In this document: positions 27,940 through 37,462 of the stretch, in pieces
Position numbering within the stretch: position 1 is the stretch's first letter
Layout of the letters: the number at the start of each line of letters is the position of its first letter
Assembly: GCA_913057785.1 (NCBI GenBank)
Contig: CAJXPD010000014.1
Span: 1-64,000 of the forward strand
Length of the DNA: 64,000 bases
Direction: 5' to 3'
Origin: an uncultured Lewinella sp.
GTDB taxonomy: Bacteria; Bacteroidota; Bacteroidia; Chitinophagales; Saprospiraceae
Made by a program: the position numbers and the translations under genes
The notes under the pieces: model-generated
Told to the model about the DNA's origin: nothing
Seen by the model: only the letters and a program-made list of their open reading frames with translations
The model's database searches: none

Positions 27940-29308
27940 ATGCAGGTATTTGAACAAAATAGACGAAGAAACCAAACGAGGAGAGATTTCCTGAAAACAT
28001 CAGGAATGGGATTAGGAGCTTTCGCCCTTTCCAGCCTCTTAGGCAGTGATGTATTAGCCAATACGGTAACATCTACGATAGGCAATAATGGCGGAGTACT
28101 AGGGCAAGGCCATTTCCCAGCCAAGGCGAAAAGAATCATCTATTTGTTTCAGAGCGGAGGTCCTTCACAGATCGAAACCTTCGACTATAAACCTGCCCTA
28201 GAGAAATGGCATGGCCAAGAAATTCCAGACTCTATACGAGGGACCCAGCGGAACTCGGGTATGGTGGCCAGCCAGTCCACTTTCCCCTTGGTGTCCTCGA
28301 TCTACGACTTCAAGCAATATGGTAAATCCGGAGCATGGGTGAGTGAGCTATTTCCTTATACAGCACAGATCGTTGATGAATTGTGTATCGTTAAATCCCT
28401 CTATACGGAGGCTATCAATCATGAACCCGCTGTTATGTTTGTGCAGACAGGTTCTATGATCAGTGGTAGACCTTCGATTGGGTCCTGGTTAAGTTATGGC
28501 TTAGGGTCAGACAATGATAATCTGCCTAACTTCGTAGTAATGACCTCTCATGGCGGGGGCGGGCAGCCGCTTAACTCTCTTGCCTGGGGAAGTGGGTTTT
28601 TACCCTCTCATCATCAGGGCGTTCAGTTTCGTTCTGGGAAAGAACCAGTTTTGTTCCTGAATAATCCACATGGTGTCCATCGCGAAGATCGTCGGAGGGC
28701 TCTAGACCGCATCAAGGCCTTCAATGAACATCAGTTGGATATGTGGGGAGATCCGGAGATCAATTCCAAGATCAACCAATACGAGATGGCCTTTCGCATG
28801 CAGGCCTCAGTGCCGGAGACTGTAGATGTCTCCAATGAGCCTGATTATATCTATGAGCTATATGGAGATGATGTAAAAATACCAGGTACGTATGCTAGGA
28901 ACTGTTTGCTAGCAAGAAAATTGGCGGAGCAAGACGTGAAGTTCATCCAGCTCTATCACACTGGTTGGGATCAGCATGGGGGCCTTCCAAGAGGTATTCG
29001 CAATCAAGCTCAAGATACAGATCAGGCTACGGCCGCCTTGATCAAAGACCTGAAATGGCAGAGATCATCATCCGGGGTGTTTTACGATGTGGATGGCTGG
29101 GGCAGGAGTGAAACCCGGGATTGTCTATGGCGAAACCGATGAGTTTAGCTATAATGTGGTTAAAGATCCAGTACATGTTCACGACTTCCAGGCTACCCTG
29201 ATGCATCTGCTAGGGATAGACCATGAACGGCTCACCTTCAAATACCAAGGGCGTAGGTTTCGCCTAACCGATGTGCATGGACATGTGGTGAAAGATATAT
29301 TAGCCTAG
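27940..29308 (+). pseudogene. DUF1501 protein broken by an internal deletion
   Basis: The reading frame runs to a stop at 29142 (400 aa) from ATG 27940 and then the conserved end of the family continues in another frame, 29060-29308. Tat-type start QTRRDFLKTSGMG. Intact conserved blocks: IYLFQSGGPSQIETFDYKP, TSHGGGGQPLN, and GWDQHGG. At 29053-29060 the frame-1 segment TAALIKDLK is joined directly to (frame 3) [18 protein letters not shown]. Family members have about 25-30 residues between, including the W/GGEFGRT block; here they are missing and the frame shifts. So a deletion with frameshift, not a simple stop. Partner of the PSCyt1/DUF1553 gene 31 bp upstream. An assembly artefact remains possible. 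Confidence 0.85.
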
Positions 29309-29334
29309 GAGATAATCGCCTTCCTACTCATCGG

Positions 29335-30882
29335 TCAATCGACTGCCGAATCAAATCGCTTCATCCAATCCTTTCGCTCCTGGCTGAAGAAATAGGCCTT
29401 TGACTTAAAAGGAGGAATGTGATGTTCTTGAAGTTCGATTAAAGAAACCTCAGGTAAATCAATGGGATTTGCAGGGATGTGCTCAGCTAGTTCTTGTTTT
29501 ATTTCTTCATACCCGTCTCTGATGGCAAGGTTATGCCACTCTTCTGGATCTTCGGATAAGTCATACAATTCCTCGGAATCGTCAATGTAGCGAATGTAAT
29601 GCCATTGGCCATATCGAATAGAGTAGCTCCCGTAATCATAGGTGGTGACGACGGGACGTTGGATAACGGTATCTGGGTTTTCTAAAATTGGACGTAGGGA
29701 TTGACCATCGAAATCCGTACGAGGAGGTAAGCGGCAAAGATCAACCAGCGTGGGATAGATATCCATTAAAGAGGTGAGGTTGGTTGTGGTCTTCCCGTTC
29801 ATTGAGCCCTTTGGCATCACTTCTGTACCTTCGGGCACCTTCATCATCATAACCGTCCGGATGACGTTTTCCCAAAGCGCAAATTTTCGCCAGTGCATTT
29901 TTTCTCCCAATTGCCAACCGTGATCCGACCAAAGTACAACGATGGTATTGTCTGCGTAAGCACTCTCGGCTAAGTTCTTGAGTAAACGGCCCACCATTTC
30001 ATCGGCAAAGGCCACAGAAGCCAGGTAGCCTTGAATGGCCTTCTTCCATTCACCCGCTTCTACCACGTGCTTATGGTAATTACCTCCACGCCTGATCAAT
30101 TCTTTTGCCACCATTCCTAAATCGGTGGTGTCTCCTTCTATGATTTTGGGTAGTTGAATGTCCTCTAATGGAAAGCGATCAAAGTACTTTTGGGGTACAT
30201 ACCAGGGGACGTGTGGACGGTATATCCCGCAAGCCAAGAAGAAGGGCTTCTCATGTTTTATTTGTAACAGTTTAGAAATGTAGTCTACACTGGCAAAGTC
30301 TCCCATCTCCTCATCGGGAATAGAAAGACCTGCCCAGTCGAACATATTGTACATGTATTTGAAGCGTGGCATGTTCGCAGGTCTGGTAGGTGGAAAGTTG
30401 TCATCCGGCATAGGCTTTCGAATGCTGGGATAATAATCATCCCATCCCAAAGTATCGACCTGTTGATAGTGGAAGATCTTACCAGCTCCCGCGGTGTAAT
30501 ACCCGTTTTCTCTAAAATGTTGTCCAATGGTTTTAACAGCTTGCAATTTAGGTACGGTACGCCAGTCTTGGTAGTTAGAGTACATGCCTGAATTGTAGGT
30601 GTGTAGGCCAGTCAGTAGGGCAGAACGGGAGGGGTTACAGCCTGGGCTTGGGCAATAGTTTCTAGAGAAGTTTACCGCTTCTTTGGCAAATTTTGTAAGG
30701 TGTGGAGTTACCGTTTGCGGATGTCCGGAAAGGGGAGCAACCCAATCATTGAGATCATCGATCGAGATGAATAGTACATTTGGGTGTTCTTGAAGCTCCG
30801 ACTGCGAAGCGTTGGAACAAGCATCAAGGCCGAAGCTTAGCAGAATGAGATAGGCTAGGGTAGGTAAAGTTAAGATCTTCAT
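29335..30882 (-). CDS. Sulfatase, iduronate-2-sulfatase-like
   Basis: 515 residues. Lipobox LDAC (Cys 22). Metal-binding SIDDLNDW near 40-46; formylglycine motif CNPSR with Cys 82; iduronate-sulfatase-like segments GIYRPHVPWYVPQKYF and SDHGWQLGEKMHWRKFALWENVIRT. These resemble the S1_7 type (iduronate-2-sulfatase-like). Substrate: a 2-O-sulfated uronate or hexose, not decided. Convergent with the DUF1501 gene, 27 bp away, a pairing common in sulfated-glycan loci. Confidence 0.9.
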   Translation of the reverse strand: MKILTLPTLAYLILLSFGLDACSNASQSELQEHPNVLFISIDDLNDWVAPLSGHPQTVTPHLTKFAKEAVNFSRNYCPSPGCNPSRSALLTGLHTYNSGMYSNYQDWRTVPKLQAVKTIGQHFRENGYYTAGAGKIFHYQQVDTLGWDDYYPSIRKPMPDDNFPPTRPANMPRFKYMYNMFDWAGLSIPDEEMGDFASVDYISKLLQIKHEKPFFLACGIYRPHVPWYVPQKYFDRFPLEDIQLPKIIEGDTTDLGMVAKELIRRGGNYHKHVVEAGEWKKAIQGYLASVAFADEMVGRLLKNLAESAYADNTIVVLWSDHGWQLGEKMHWRKFALWENVIRTVMMMKVPEGTEVMPKGSMNGKTTTNLTSLMDIYPTLVDLCRLPPRTDFDGQSLRPILENPDTVIQRPVVTTYDYGSYSIRYGQWHYIRYIDDSEELYDLSEDPEEWHNLAIRDGYEEIKQELAEHIPANPIDLPEVSLIELQEHHIPPFKSKAYFFSQERKDWMKRFDSAVD

Positions 30883-31010
30883 ACGACTAGATTTTGAGCG
30901 GGTATGGGTTCGTGATTAAAGTTAGACAGAAAGAAACGTAAACACTTGGCTTGGAATATCTTTTTCTTTGCTACCTAGGGAAATGGGGAGGGTTTTTATA
31001 AATTGCTAGT

Positions 31011-31496
31011 ATGAATCCTACATTCAAAGAGGTACAACGTTTCACCCAATGGTGGATCTGGGCTTTACTCATCGGCATTACCCTCATTCCCATCTATGGT
31101 GTGCTACAGCAAGTTGTATTTGGGCAAACTTTCGGGGACAACCCTATGTCCGATACGGGCTTACTCATCTTCCTAGTTTCAATGTTAGTTTTTGACTATT
31201 GCTTCTGGATGCTTAGGTTGATCACAGAGATCGATGCGACCACTATTAAAATCAATTTCTTTCCATTGGCAAAGCGAGAAATTCGATGGACCGAAGTGAA
31301 AACTTACCAGATTGTGGATTATGGCTTTGTTGGTGGTTGGGGTATTCGTTTGGGAACTAAGTACGGTACCGTGTACAATACCAAAGGTAGGATCGGGCTG
31401 GCCTTGGAATTAACGGATGGCAAAAAGTATTGTATCGGTACGCAGAAGGAGGAGGAAATGGCTGTATTTTTGCGTGAAATGGAAGGAGAGAAATAA
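31011..31496 (+). CDS. Membrane protein, DUF6141-like
   Basis: 161 residues, two transmembrane segments (about 15-37 and 47-68) followed by a PH-like beta domain (ITEIDATTIKINFFPLAKREIRWTEVKTY, GGWGIRLG, GLALELTDGKKYCIGTQ). The N-terminus FKEVQRFTQWWIWALL and DNPMSD fit DUF6141. Role unknown. Confidence 0.6.
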   Translation: MNPTFKEVQRFTQWWIWALLIGITLIPIYGVLQQVVFGQTFGDNPMSDTGLLIFLVSMLVFDYCFWMLRLITEIDATTIKINFFPLAKREIRWTEVKTYQIVDYGFVGGWGIRLGTKYGTVYNTKGRIGLALELTDGKKYCIGTQKEEEMAVFLREMEGEK

Positions 31497-31810
31497 AGCG
31501 CTCTATAGCTCACTTTTTAGCCTATTTCTCCTAGTTTTTTCGTATATTAGAGGTGTCGAAAACGCGCTTACATGTCAACTCTATTTCAAGGAAATTGCTA
31601 TCCTATTTTATCCTTTCAATGTCAGATTAAGAGTACATTCCTGGCCCTGGCCTCCTTGTTGAAGGCTATAGTTTGCTAGAATACTTCCGACTCAGGTACA
31701 GTCATTGTAAAGAGGTATATAGCTATGCTATTTCCTTGGATTGTAAGCCCATCTCTCGCGCTCTGTTTTTATTAAAATTTGTTTTCCACACCTAACATCT
31801 ATTAAAGCTT
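31497..31810. other. Intergenic stretch, nothing recognised
   Basis: About 314 bases between two plus-strand genes. No coding frame, hairpin with T-run or consensus promoter found. Confidence 0.4.
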
Positions 31811-32395
31811 ATGATCGTTTGGAGAAAATTGGGAATTCTTGGACTAGTTATTCCAGTAGGTCTGGCTATGTCCCTACAATTATTGTTTGGTAGTTTGCCT
31901 TTATTGGCAGCAATCGGATATTTGATCGGCGCTATTCCGGTCTGGTTACTTGGGAAAAAATGGAATGATGCTATTGATCAGCAAAATCAAATGAACTTAG
32001 ATCAAGGAAGAATTATGAAACACTCCTTGTTTTGGATTCACCTTGAATACTGGGCCTGGATCTTCGGGCTTGTTGGCTTTACCATCTTGCTAGATTCTAC
32101 CGTACTCCCCATGGGAATAGACTCGCAGCTTAGCATCTGGGGTATCGGCATCCTGTTGGTCATTGCTTATCAGATTTACAAAGGAAGAAATCGAATAGCG
32201 AGTTTAATCTCCAAAGAGGTAGAACCTCAAGCTGAGGCGGCAGGCAAGTCATCTACTATTCCGTTAACGTTTAAGCCTTCAAAGCAGGAAGGAAATGAAA
32301 GAGAACGAATACTCAGAAATTACAAAACCGAAGACCATCGCAAATACATGCCAAAGCCAAGTGAGGATAATGCAAATTCATTAGGGATGCCCTAA
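31811..32395 (+). CDS. Integral membrane protein, unknown
   Basis: 194 residues with four hydrophobic helices in the first 130 residues (LGILGLVIPVGLAMSLQLLF, LAAIGYLIGAIPVWLL, WAWIFGLVGFTILL, IWGIGILLVIAYQIY) and a soluble charged tail (about 130-194). No family recognised. A strong hairpin follows its stop. Confidence 0.6.
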   Translation: MIVWRKLGILGLVIPVGLAMSLQLLFGSLPLLAAIGYLIGAIPVWLLGKKWNDAIDQQNQMNLDQGRIMKHSLFWIHLEYWAWIFGLVGFTILLDSTVLPMGIDSQLSIWGIGILLVIAYQIYKGRNRIASLISKEVEPQAEAAGKSSTIPLTFKPSKQEGNERERILRNYKTEDHRKYMPKPSEDNANSLGMP

Positions 32396-32402
32396 TAGAA
32401 TG

Positions 32403-32433
32403 GCCTATCAATGGTGTTGTACCATTGGTAGGC
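32403..32433 (+). terminator. Hairpin after membrane-protein gene
   Basis: GCCTATCAATGGT, loop GTTGT, ACCATTGGTAGGC: 13-bp stem with one G-T pair, beginning 8 bases after the stop. T-run is weak. Confidence 0.5.
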
Positions 32434-32556
32434 TACCTTTCAATTTGGACTGAAGCGGCTCCAACACATAATTAAAAAAGTACACTATTATGTGTCCTTT
32501 TTTAGCTAACACATCAAGACTCGACAAAATAGGTTACTTATTGGTCAAAAAAGGTC

Positions 32557-32587
32557 TTTCCTTTATCACTTGTGCTGTTGAATTTTG
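32557..32587 (+). promoter_or_regulatory. Candidate promoter of the P450 operon
   Basis: TTTC (32557-32560), 19-base spacer, GAATTTTG (32580-32587), near the TTTG and TAnnTTTG consensus. It would start RNA about 35 bases before the P450 start at 32630. Confidence 0.4.
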
Positions 32588-32629
32588 TAATCAATAATAA
32601 ACCAGGCTTTACCACAAAGATTCTTCAGC

Positions 32630-33790
32630 ATGAAAAAAAGTGCCTTATCAGACCCTTTCGAAGAAGCTCGCTTGCGAGAAGGGCTAGGTTATATGAATGA
32701 CCAGGATGATCCGGTCGTTATGGTCCTTCGCCATAAGGATGTGAGGAAATGTGCGCACCAATGGCAGAAGTTCCAATCTGGAGCAAAACCGGGGCGTATC
32801 GTCGTTCCCTCCGAGGTAAATATCCGAGAAACAAGACAAATCCCTTTTGAACTGGACCCACCACAACACGGCCAGTATCGAGCTGTAGTAGAAAAATGGT
32901 TTAAGCGCCCGCTAGAGGCGGTCTATCAAGAAGCGCTCAAAGTTCAAATCGATGCCTTAATTGATGAGGTAATCGGAATGGAAAAAGTGGAGGTCGTTAG
33001 CGGGTTTTCTCTTCCTCTGCAATCCCGAGCTCTTACGCTCCTATTGAATATTCCCTACGAAGAGGCAGAGACTTGGATAGCTTGGGGTACGCATGTATTC
33101 CGAAGCGAAGGGGAAGCTTTAGATGGAGACAAAGCTGCCATTTTATACGATTATATCGATCAGCAAATTGATCAGGCGATAGCAAATCCTGGGGATGATC
33201 TGTATTCAGTTTTATTGCGTTCTGAAGTGGAGGGGAAAAAGCTTACTCGGGAGGAAGTGAAAGGTGTGATGATCTTAACCTTTGCTGGAGGCCGTGATAC
33301 CGTGATCAATGCTGTGACCAATTCCATTGCCTACTTCGCAGATCATCCAGCTGCTTTGGAAAGACTAAGACAGGAACCTGAAATTATGGGCAAGGCCGTG
33401 GAAGAATTGATTCGCTACTTTGCCCCTTTGACCCATATGGGGCGGGTTGCGACCGAGGATATACAGGTTTGCGACCATGCCGTGAAAGCTGATAGTCGGA
33501 TTTCCCTCTGCTGGGCTTCCGCCAATCGCGATGCTTCCGTTTTTGAAAAACCGAATGAAGTAGTCTTGGATCGGAAACTCAATCCTCATCTCAGTTTTGG
33601 CTTTGGTCATCATAAGTGTCTTGGAGCCACACATACCCGCCAGATCATGAAGATCCTACTCCGTTCCCTCACCGAAAAAGTAAAATCCATTAATATCATC
33701 GATACGGAGGAAAATATCGAGGAATGGGGCAAGTTTAACCGCAAAGTGGGCTATCACAGCATTTACGTTTCTTTCAACAACAACTCCTAA
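32630..33790 (+). CDS. Cytochrome P450 of a class I system
   Basis: Soluble bacterial P450 of 386 residues, no membrane anchor. I-helix oxygen-binding motif AGGRDT near 223-228, K-helix ELIR, haem loop FGFGHHKCLG with the Cys thiolate ligand at about residue 330. C-terminal tail after the haem loop is short, 54 residues. Followed after 12 bp by a ferredoxin and after another 12 bp by its reductase, so it is a self-sufficient operon with NAD(P)H, FAD reductase, 2Fe-2S, P450. Nothing in the sequence fixes the substrate. In agar/porphyran-degrading marine Bacteroidota such three-gene clusters (CYP236A type) demethylate 6-O-methyl-galactose; this is the leading hypothesis here. Confidence 0.95.
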   Translation: MKKSALSDPFEEARLREGLGYMNDQDDPVVMVLRHKDVRKCAHQWQKFQSGAKPGRIVVPSEVNIRETRQIPFELDPPQHGQYRAVVEKWFKRPLEAVYQEALKVQIDALIDEVIGMEKVEVVSGFSLPLQSRALTLLLNIPYEEAETWIAWGTHVFRSEGEALDGDKAAILYDYIDQQIDQAIANPGDDLYSVLLRSEVEGKKLTREEVKGVMILTFAGGRDTVINAVTNSIAYFADHPAALERLRQEPEIMGKAVEELIRYFAPLTHMGRVATEDIQVCDHAVKADSRISLCWASANRDASVFEKPNEVVLDRKLNPHLSFGFGHHKCLGATHTRQIMKILLRSLTEKVKSINIIDTEENIEEWGKFNRKVGYHSIYVSFNNNS

Positions 33791-33802
33791 AGCAAAACTA
33801 AA

Positions 33803-34111
33803 ATGGCAAAGATTACTTTCATCACCAGTGATGGTGAAACTACCATGGTAGAAGGGACAAGCGGTTCCGTGATGGAACTGGCAGTGCAAAACAATATCCA
33901 AGGAATCGATGGTGACTGCGGGGGCGTATGTTCTTGTGCGACCTGCCACGTCCACGTTGATTCACGATTCGTGGAGCGAACCGGCGAAGCAAGCGAGATT
34001 GAGATGGATATGCTGGAACTCGATGATAACGTCAATGAATTCAGTCGCTTATCCTGCCAGCTAAGCATCAGCGAAGAACTAGATGGATTGATTTTGCGGG
34101 TAGCAAAATAA
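33803..34111 (+). CDS. 2Fe-2S ferredoxin, adrenodoxin-like
   Basis: 102 residues. Cluster ligands in CGGVCSCATCHV (Cys 39, 45, 48) plus the Cys in LSCQL near residue 86, the adrenodoxin/putidaredoxin pattern used by bacterial P450s. Lies between the P450 and the reductase with 12-bp gaps and should carry electrons from one to the other. Confidence 0.93.
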   Translation: MAKITFITSDGETTMVEGTSGSVMELAVQNNIQGIDGDCGGVCSCATCHVHVDSRFVERTGEASEIEMDMLELDDNVNEFSRLSCQLSISEELDGLILRVAK

Positions 34112-34123
34112 AGAGACCAAACC

Positions 34124-35377
34124 ATGTCAGCCAAGCAATCGAAAAACGAAGCCTGCATCATTATTGGAGCTAGCCATGCTGGTGTAAACTGCGCTTTCGC
34201 GCTCCGCCGTGAAGGTTGGGAAGGGCAGATCCTGCTGATTGATGCGGATCCACATTTACCATACCACCGCCCGCCTTTATCCAAAACCTTTTTGACAGAG
34301 GAAGGAGATATTGAGAAAATTGCCTTGCGACCAGCGGCCAGCTATGAGAAAGAAGAAATCGAGCGAATCGCAGGAAGGGTATCGGCAATTGATCGAATGA
34401 AGAAGCTGGTAATACTTAAGGACGGCCGATCTTTTTCCTACCAACAGCTAGTCATAGCCACCGGGGCTCGCCCCTTAATCCCCCCAATCCACGGATTGCA
34501 GGACAATCAGCGAGTTTTTACCTTGCGCCATGCCGCAGACATTGTCCAGATCCGGGAAGCTCTACAAAGTAGCCCAGACAAACGGGTGGTGATTATTGGA
34601 GGCGGCTATATTGGCCTTGAGTTAGCAGCATCTTTATCAAAACTGAGAGCGAAAGTCGCCCTGCTAGAGCGGGAAGAACGCCTCCTAGCCAGGGTGACGG
34701 CACCAGAGGTATCTGACTTTTTCTTGCACCTGCATCAAGCTAAGGGAGTGGAGATTTGTAACGGAAAGAATGTCATTTCAATACGGTCAGCAGTTGATTG
34801 TTCTGAGGTAGAATGCGCGGATGGTACTCTTTTCGAAGCTGATCTGGTTATCCTGGGCGTGGGGATTAGGGTGAATACCGAATTGGCCGCCGATGCCGGG
34901 CTGGAGATCGAAAATGGTATCAAAGTAGATGATACTACCTGTACCACGGATCCACATATTTATGCTATTGGCGACTGTAGTTTTCACTATAATTCTTACT
35001 ACGACACCTTTGTCCGGCTAGAGTCCGTTCAGAATGCCGTGGATCAAGCCAAAGTTGCCGCCGCAAATATCTGTGGCAAGCACACGGTATATGATGCTCT
35101 ACCTTGGTTCTGGTCCGATCAATATGATATCAAGCTGCAGACCGTTGGCCTTTTCCAGGGATATGATGAAGCCATCATCAGAGAAGAAGTAGGAAAGGAC
35201 AATTGCTTTTCCATCTGGTATTTCCGAGGGGCCCAATTACTAGCAGTGGATGCGGTGAATAATGCCAAGGCCTATGTAGTTGGAATGAAGCTGCTGAAGG
35301 AGAAACCCCTAGTAGATAAGACCAAAATTTCCGATCCTCACTCACCCCTCAAACCTGCTCTTCTCCTAGAAACATAG
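34124..35377 (+). CDS. FAD-dependent ferredoxin reductase
   Basis: 417 residues, putidaredoxin-reductase type. FAD site IIIGASHAGVNCAFALRREG near 9-28, NAD(P) site VVIIGGGYIGLELAAS near 153-168, second FAD contact YAIGDCSF near 283, and a C-terminal reductase domain (YDALPWFWSDQYDIKLQTVG). Completes the three-gene P450 chain. The stop at 35377 is followed directly by the left direct repeat. Confidence 0.93.
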   Translation: MSAKQSKNEACIIIGASHAGVNCAFALRREGWEGQILLIDADPHLPYHRPPLSKTFLTEEGDIEKIALRPAASYEKEEIERIAGRVSAIDRMKKLVILKDGRSFSYQQLVIATGARPLIPPIHGLQDNQRVFTLRHAADIVQIREALQSSPDKRVVIIGGGYIGLELAASLSKLRAKVALLEREERLLARVTAPEVSDFFLHLHQAKGVEICNGKNVISIRSAVDCSEVECADGTLFEADLVILGVGIRVNTELAADAGLEIENGIKVDDTTCTTDPHIYAIGDCSFHYNSYYDTFVRLESVQNAVDQAKVAAANICGKHTVYDALPWFWSDQYDIKLQTVGLFQGYDEAIIREEVGKDNCFSIWYFRGAQLLAVDAVNNAKAYVVGMKLLKEKPLVDKTKISDPHSPLKPALLLET

Positions 35378-35600
35378 CCCTCCCCAGCCCGTGTGGGTAT
35401 TTTCTACCAACACATAACCTTAGCCGTAAAAGATCCTCCTCCTACAATCTATATTGATATTTTCCACCAACACCCTGCGACCCTCGAGCCCTCAATGCCT
35501 CCCCCTATAAATGCAAACCCTATGTTAAAACCAATCAAAAGAGAGGTATCTCCTCCTGGTATATCTTAATTTGATAGAGCCTCGAAAATGCAAACTCCTT
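35378..35600 (+). repeat. Direct repeat, copy A (flanks ATPase gene)
   Basis: Begins right after the reductase stop. Core 35502-35595 matches 37524-37617 at 83 of 94 bases by hand alignment. It starts with a GTGTGGGT...ACCAACAC hairpin (35391-35413) and has a second decayed copy of the same motif (about 35453-35473), so A is about 40 bases longer than B. Confidence 0.75.
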
Positions 35601-35750
35601 TAACCAAGGAATTCTCGACGCTAATAGTTTTAAGATTTAAATCCTATTAACGACAGCTTCCTTGTTCTACTTTTTAGGACTCAGGATTTTGTGGGGCATG
35701 ATTAGACCACACGCCCAAGCGACTTGCGCCAAATATTGTATTAGTCAATT
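35601..35750. other. Intergenic, between repeat A and ATPase stop
   Basis: About 150 bases without a supported gene. A 20-codon frame starts at 35588 inside the repeat end (ATGCAAACT), probably a remnant. Confidence 0.4.
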
Positions 35751-37304
35751 TTACAGGTTGAAATCATCCATGATCTGGAAATCAGGCCTATCCGGAAATG
35801 GGTATACACAGAAGGAAACCGGTGCAGTGCGATTGATGTTTAGTTTGGAATAGAACAGTGGGTGTATAACACAAGCATCCTTCTCGTTGATAAATAGCCG
35901 GTCCCTGACGGCAAATTCAAAGTCAGCTCGAATGATCTTTGATTGATGATCCGTATTTCCTCTCTTGCGCCCAACTATACCCAATTCGATCACTAGCCTT
36001 ATAAATTCTGATTGGGAATATTCACCATGACTCCAGTGTCCGGAGGTTCTCTTTGCAGATTTATGTAATTCGTTACCCATGAATTCCATAGGCAACCCTT
36101 CCAGGGAGGAAATGATGTCTCCGGTGTTCGCTTGTATCCCAATGTAGGAGTTAATTAGTTCGTCTGCCAGATCAATTTCCGATGACAGGACCCCTTGTAC
36201 AATCGTAGCAGGAGAAAACTTAGGAAACTCTCCTTTAGCCATGGCAAGACTAGCAATCTTGTTGCATACGAAGATCAATTGCCTCGGTCGGAGATGGGTG
36301 TGCCTTAAAATGTAAGGAAAAGTGTTCTCCTCTATTCCTCGAGTATTGATCAGGGTCTTCCCGAAGTAAGGTAGCCAGAGTTTCTTGTATACTTCTTTAT
36401 GTGAGTCCCAATTTATCTGATCTTCTTTGAGTTGAATTAAATCCCTTAAGTTCAAGAACTTGAAGAAGCGCCAGCAAATGAGTCGCATGAGATCCTTTGG
36501 CCTCCAATACATGTAGAGTGGATTGCGAATGTATTTTAGGGTGTTGGTGATAAACTGTTCCTTGATATAGGGGAAGATCTCATCAGCAATACAGACTTTC
36601 AGGTGTATGCCGCGTACCGCATATCGGATATTGAACTCTGAAGCACATTGGATTAGGGCAGCAGTGATCCACATTTCGTAGTAACTGTTAATGGCGTACT
36701 GCTCCCTGGAATCTATTACGATGAATAGGGGAGCCTTGGATACAATTTCCAAGACACGCTCCTTGGCTTTTTCTATCCTTCTGCTGTTCTGTTTATCTTG
36801 AATCATCTGGATAATGTCATCTCCTGTTGACATATCGACTTTATTCAGGACCCCCCGAAGTACCAACTTAATGAAGTTGGAGGTTGTCAGATCCTTATCA
36901 TCGGTTTCGACGGCCCGACGAATAGTCCCACTTTTGTCCTGTAGTTTTTTGAAAATCATCTGCCAGATAATAAAGTCCCAGATTTCGACCAACTTCTGAA
37001 TGGCTAACTCTTGGGAATATTCAAGGCGTTTAGCGATATCAAATAATTCGGTATTGTAATTTTCCGCTCTACCTACATTCACATAATCGGAATTAGGGTA
37101 GGTGTCTTGATAGAGGAAGTGCTGCATTAGTGAGGACTTTCCGCTACCTCGCCGGCCAACGATCAAGTAGTTGTCAAGAGATAAGGCACCAGCAACAAAG
37201 GGGGTATGATCAAAAAAATATTCTTCCCATTTGTTACCCAGCAGTGCGATTTCATTTTCAAAGCTGATTTCACCGAAGGGGTGAATTAGAGTGGAAGTCA
37301 GCAT
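35751..37304 (-). CDS. P-loop ATPase, Sll1717-like, unknown role
   Basis: 517-residue soluble ATPase. Walker A is GRRGSGKSS near residues 50-58; Walker B-like hydrophobic strand with acidic residue is PLFIVID near 195. Its layout (HPFGEISFENEIALLG, then FFDHTPFVAG) resembles the poorly characterised Sll1717 P-loop family. C-terminal part is a helical domain with HTHLRPRQLIFVCNKI. It is alone on the minus strand and bracketed by direct repeats, so it may be an inserted, self-contained unit, perhaps defence-related; that is speculation. Confidence 0.65.
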   Translation of the reverse strand: MLTSTLIHPFGEISFENEIALLGNKWEEYFFDHTPFVAGALSLDNYLIVGRRGSGKSSLMQHFLYQDTYPNSDYVNVGRAENYNTELFDIAKRLEYSQELAIQKLVEIWDFIIWQMIFKKLQDKSGTIRRAVETDDKDLTTSNFIKLVLRGVLNKVDMSTGDDIIQMIQDKQNSRRIEKAKERVLEIVSKAPLFIVIDSREQYAINSYYEMWITAALIQCASEFNIRYAVRGIHLKVCIADEIFPYIKEQFITNTLKYIRNPLYMYWRPKDLMRLICWRFFKFLNLRDLIQLKEDQINWDSHKEVYKKLWLPYFGKTLINTRGIEENTFPYILRHTHLRPRQLIFVCNKIASLAMAKGEFPKFSPATIVQGVLSSEIDLADELINSYIGIQANTGDIISSLEGLPMEFMGNELHKSAKRTSGHWSHGEYSQSEFIRLVIELGIVGRKRGNTDHQSKIIRADFEFAVRDRLFINEKDACVIHPLFYSKLNINRTAPVSFCVYPFPDRPDFQIMDDFNL

Positions 37305-37462
37305 GACCTACAGTTTTAAAGCGATTAGAAAAATTCTGTTGCTTTTATGGTGTTCGAATGGATTTAAGGGGTGTTTTGCAGTAGAGTATCTTATTTATTA
37401 ATTACACTTTTAGATCATTTGTTACAGCCTAAAGGTGAGCTTTTACGGATGTACTAGGTCGA

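Noticed and set aside
29040-29142. Programmed frameshift in DUF1501
   Set aside because: Conserved residues between the two frames are missing from the DNA, so a ribosomal shift could not restore the family protein.
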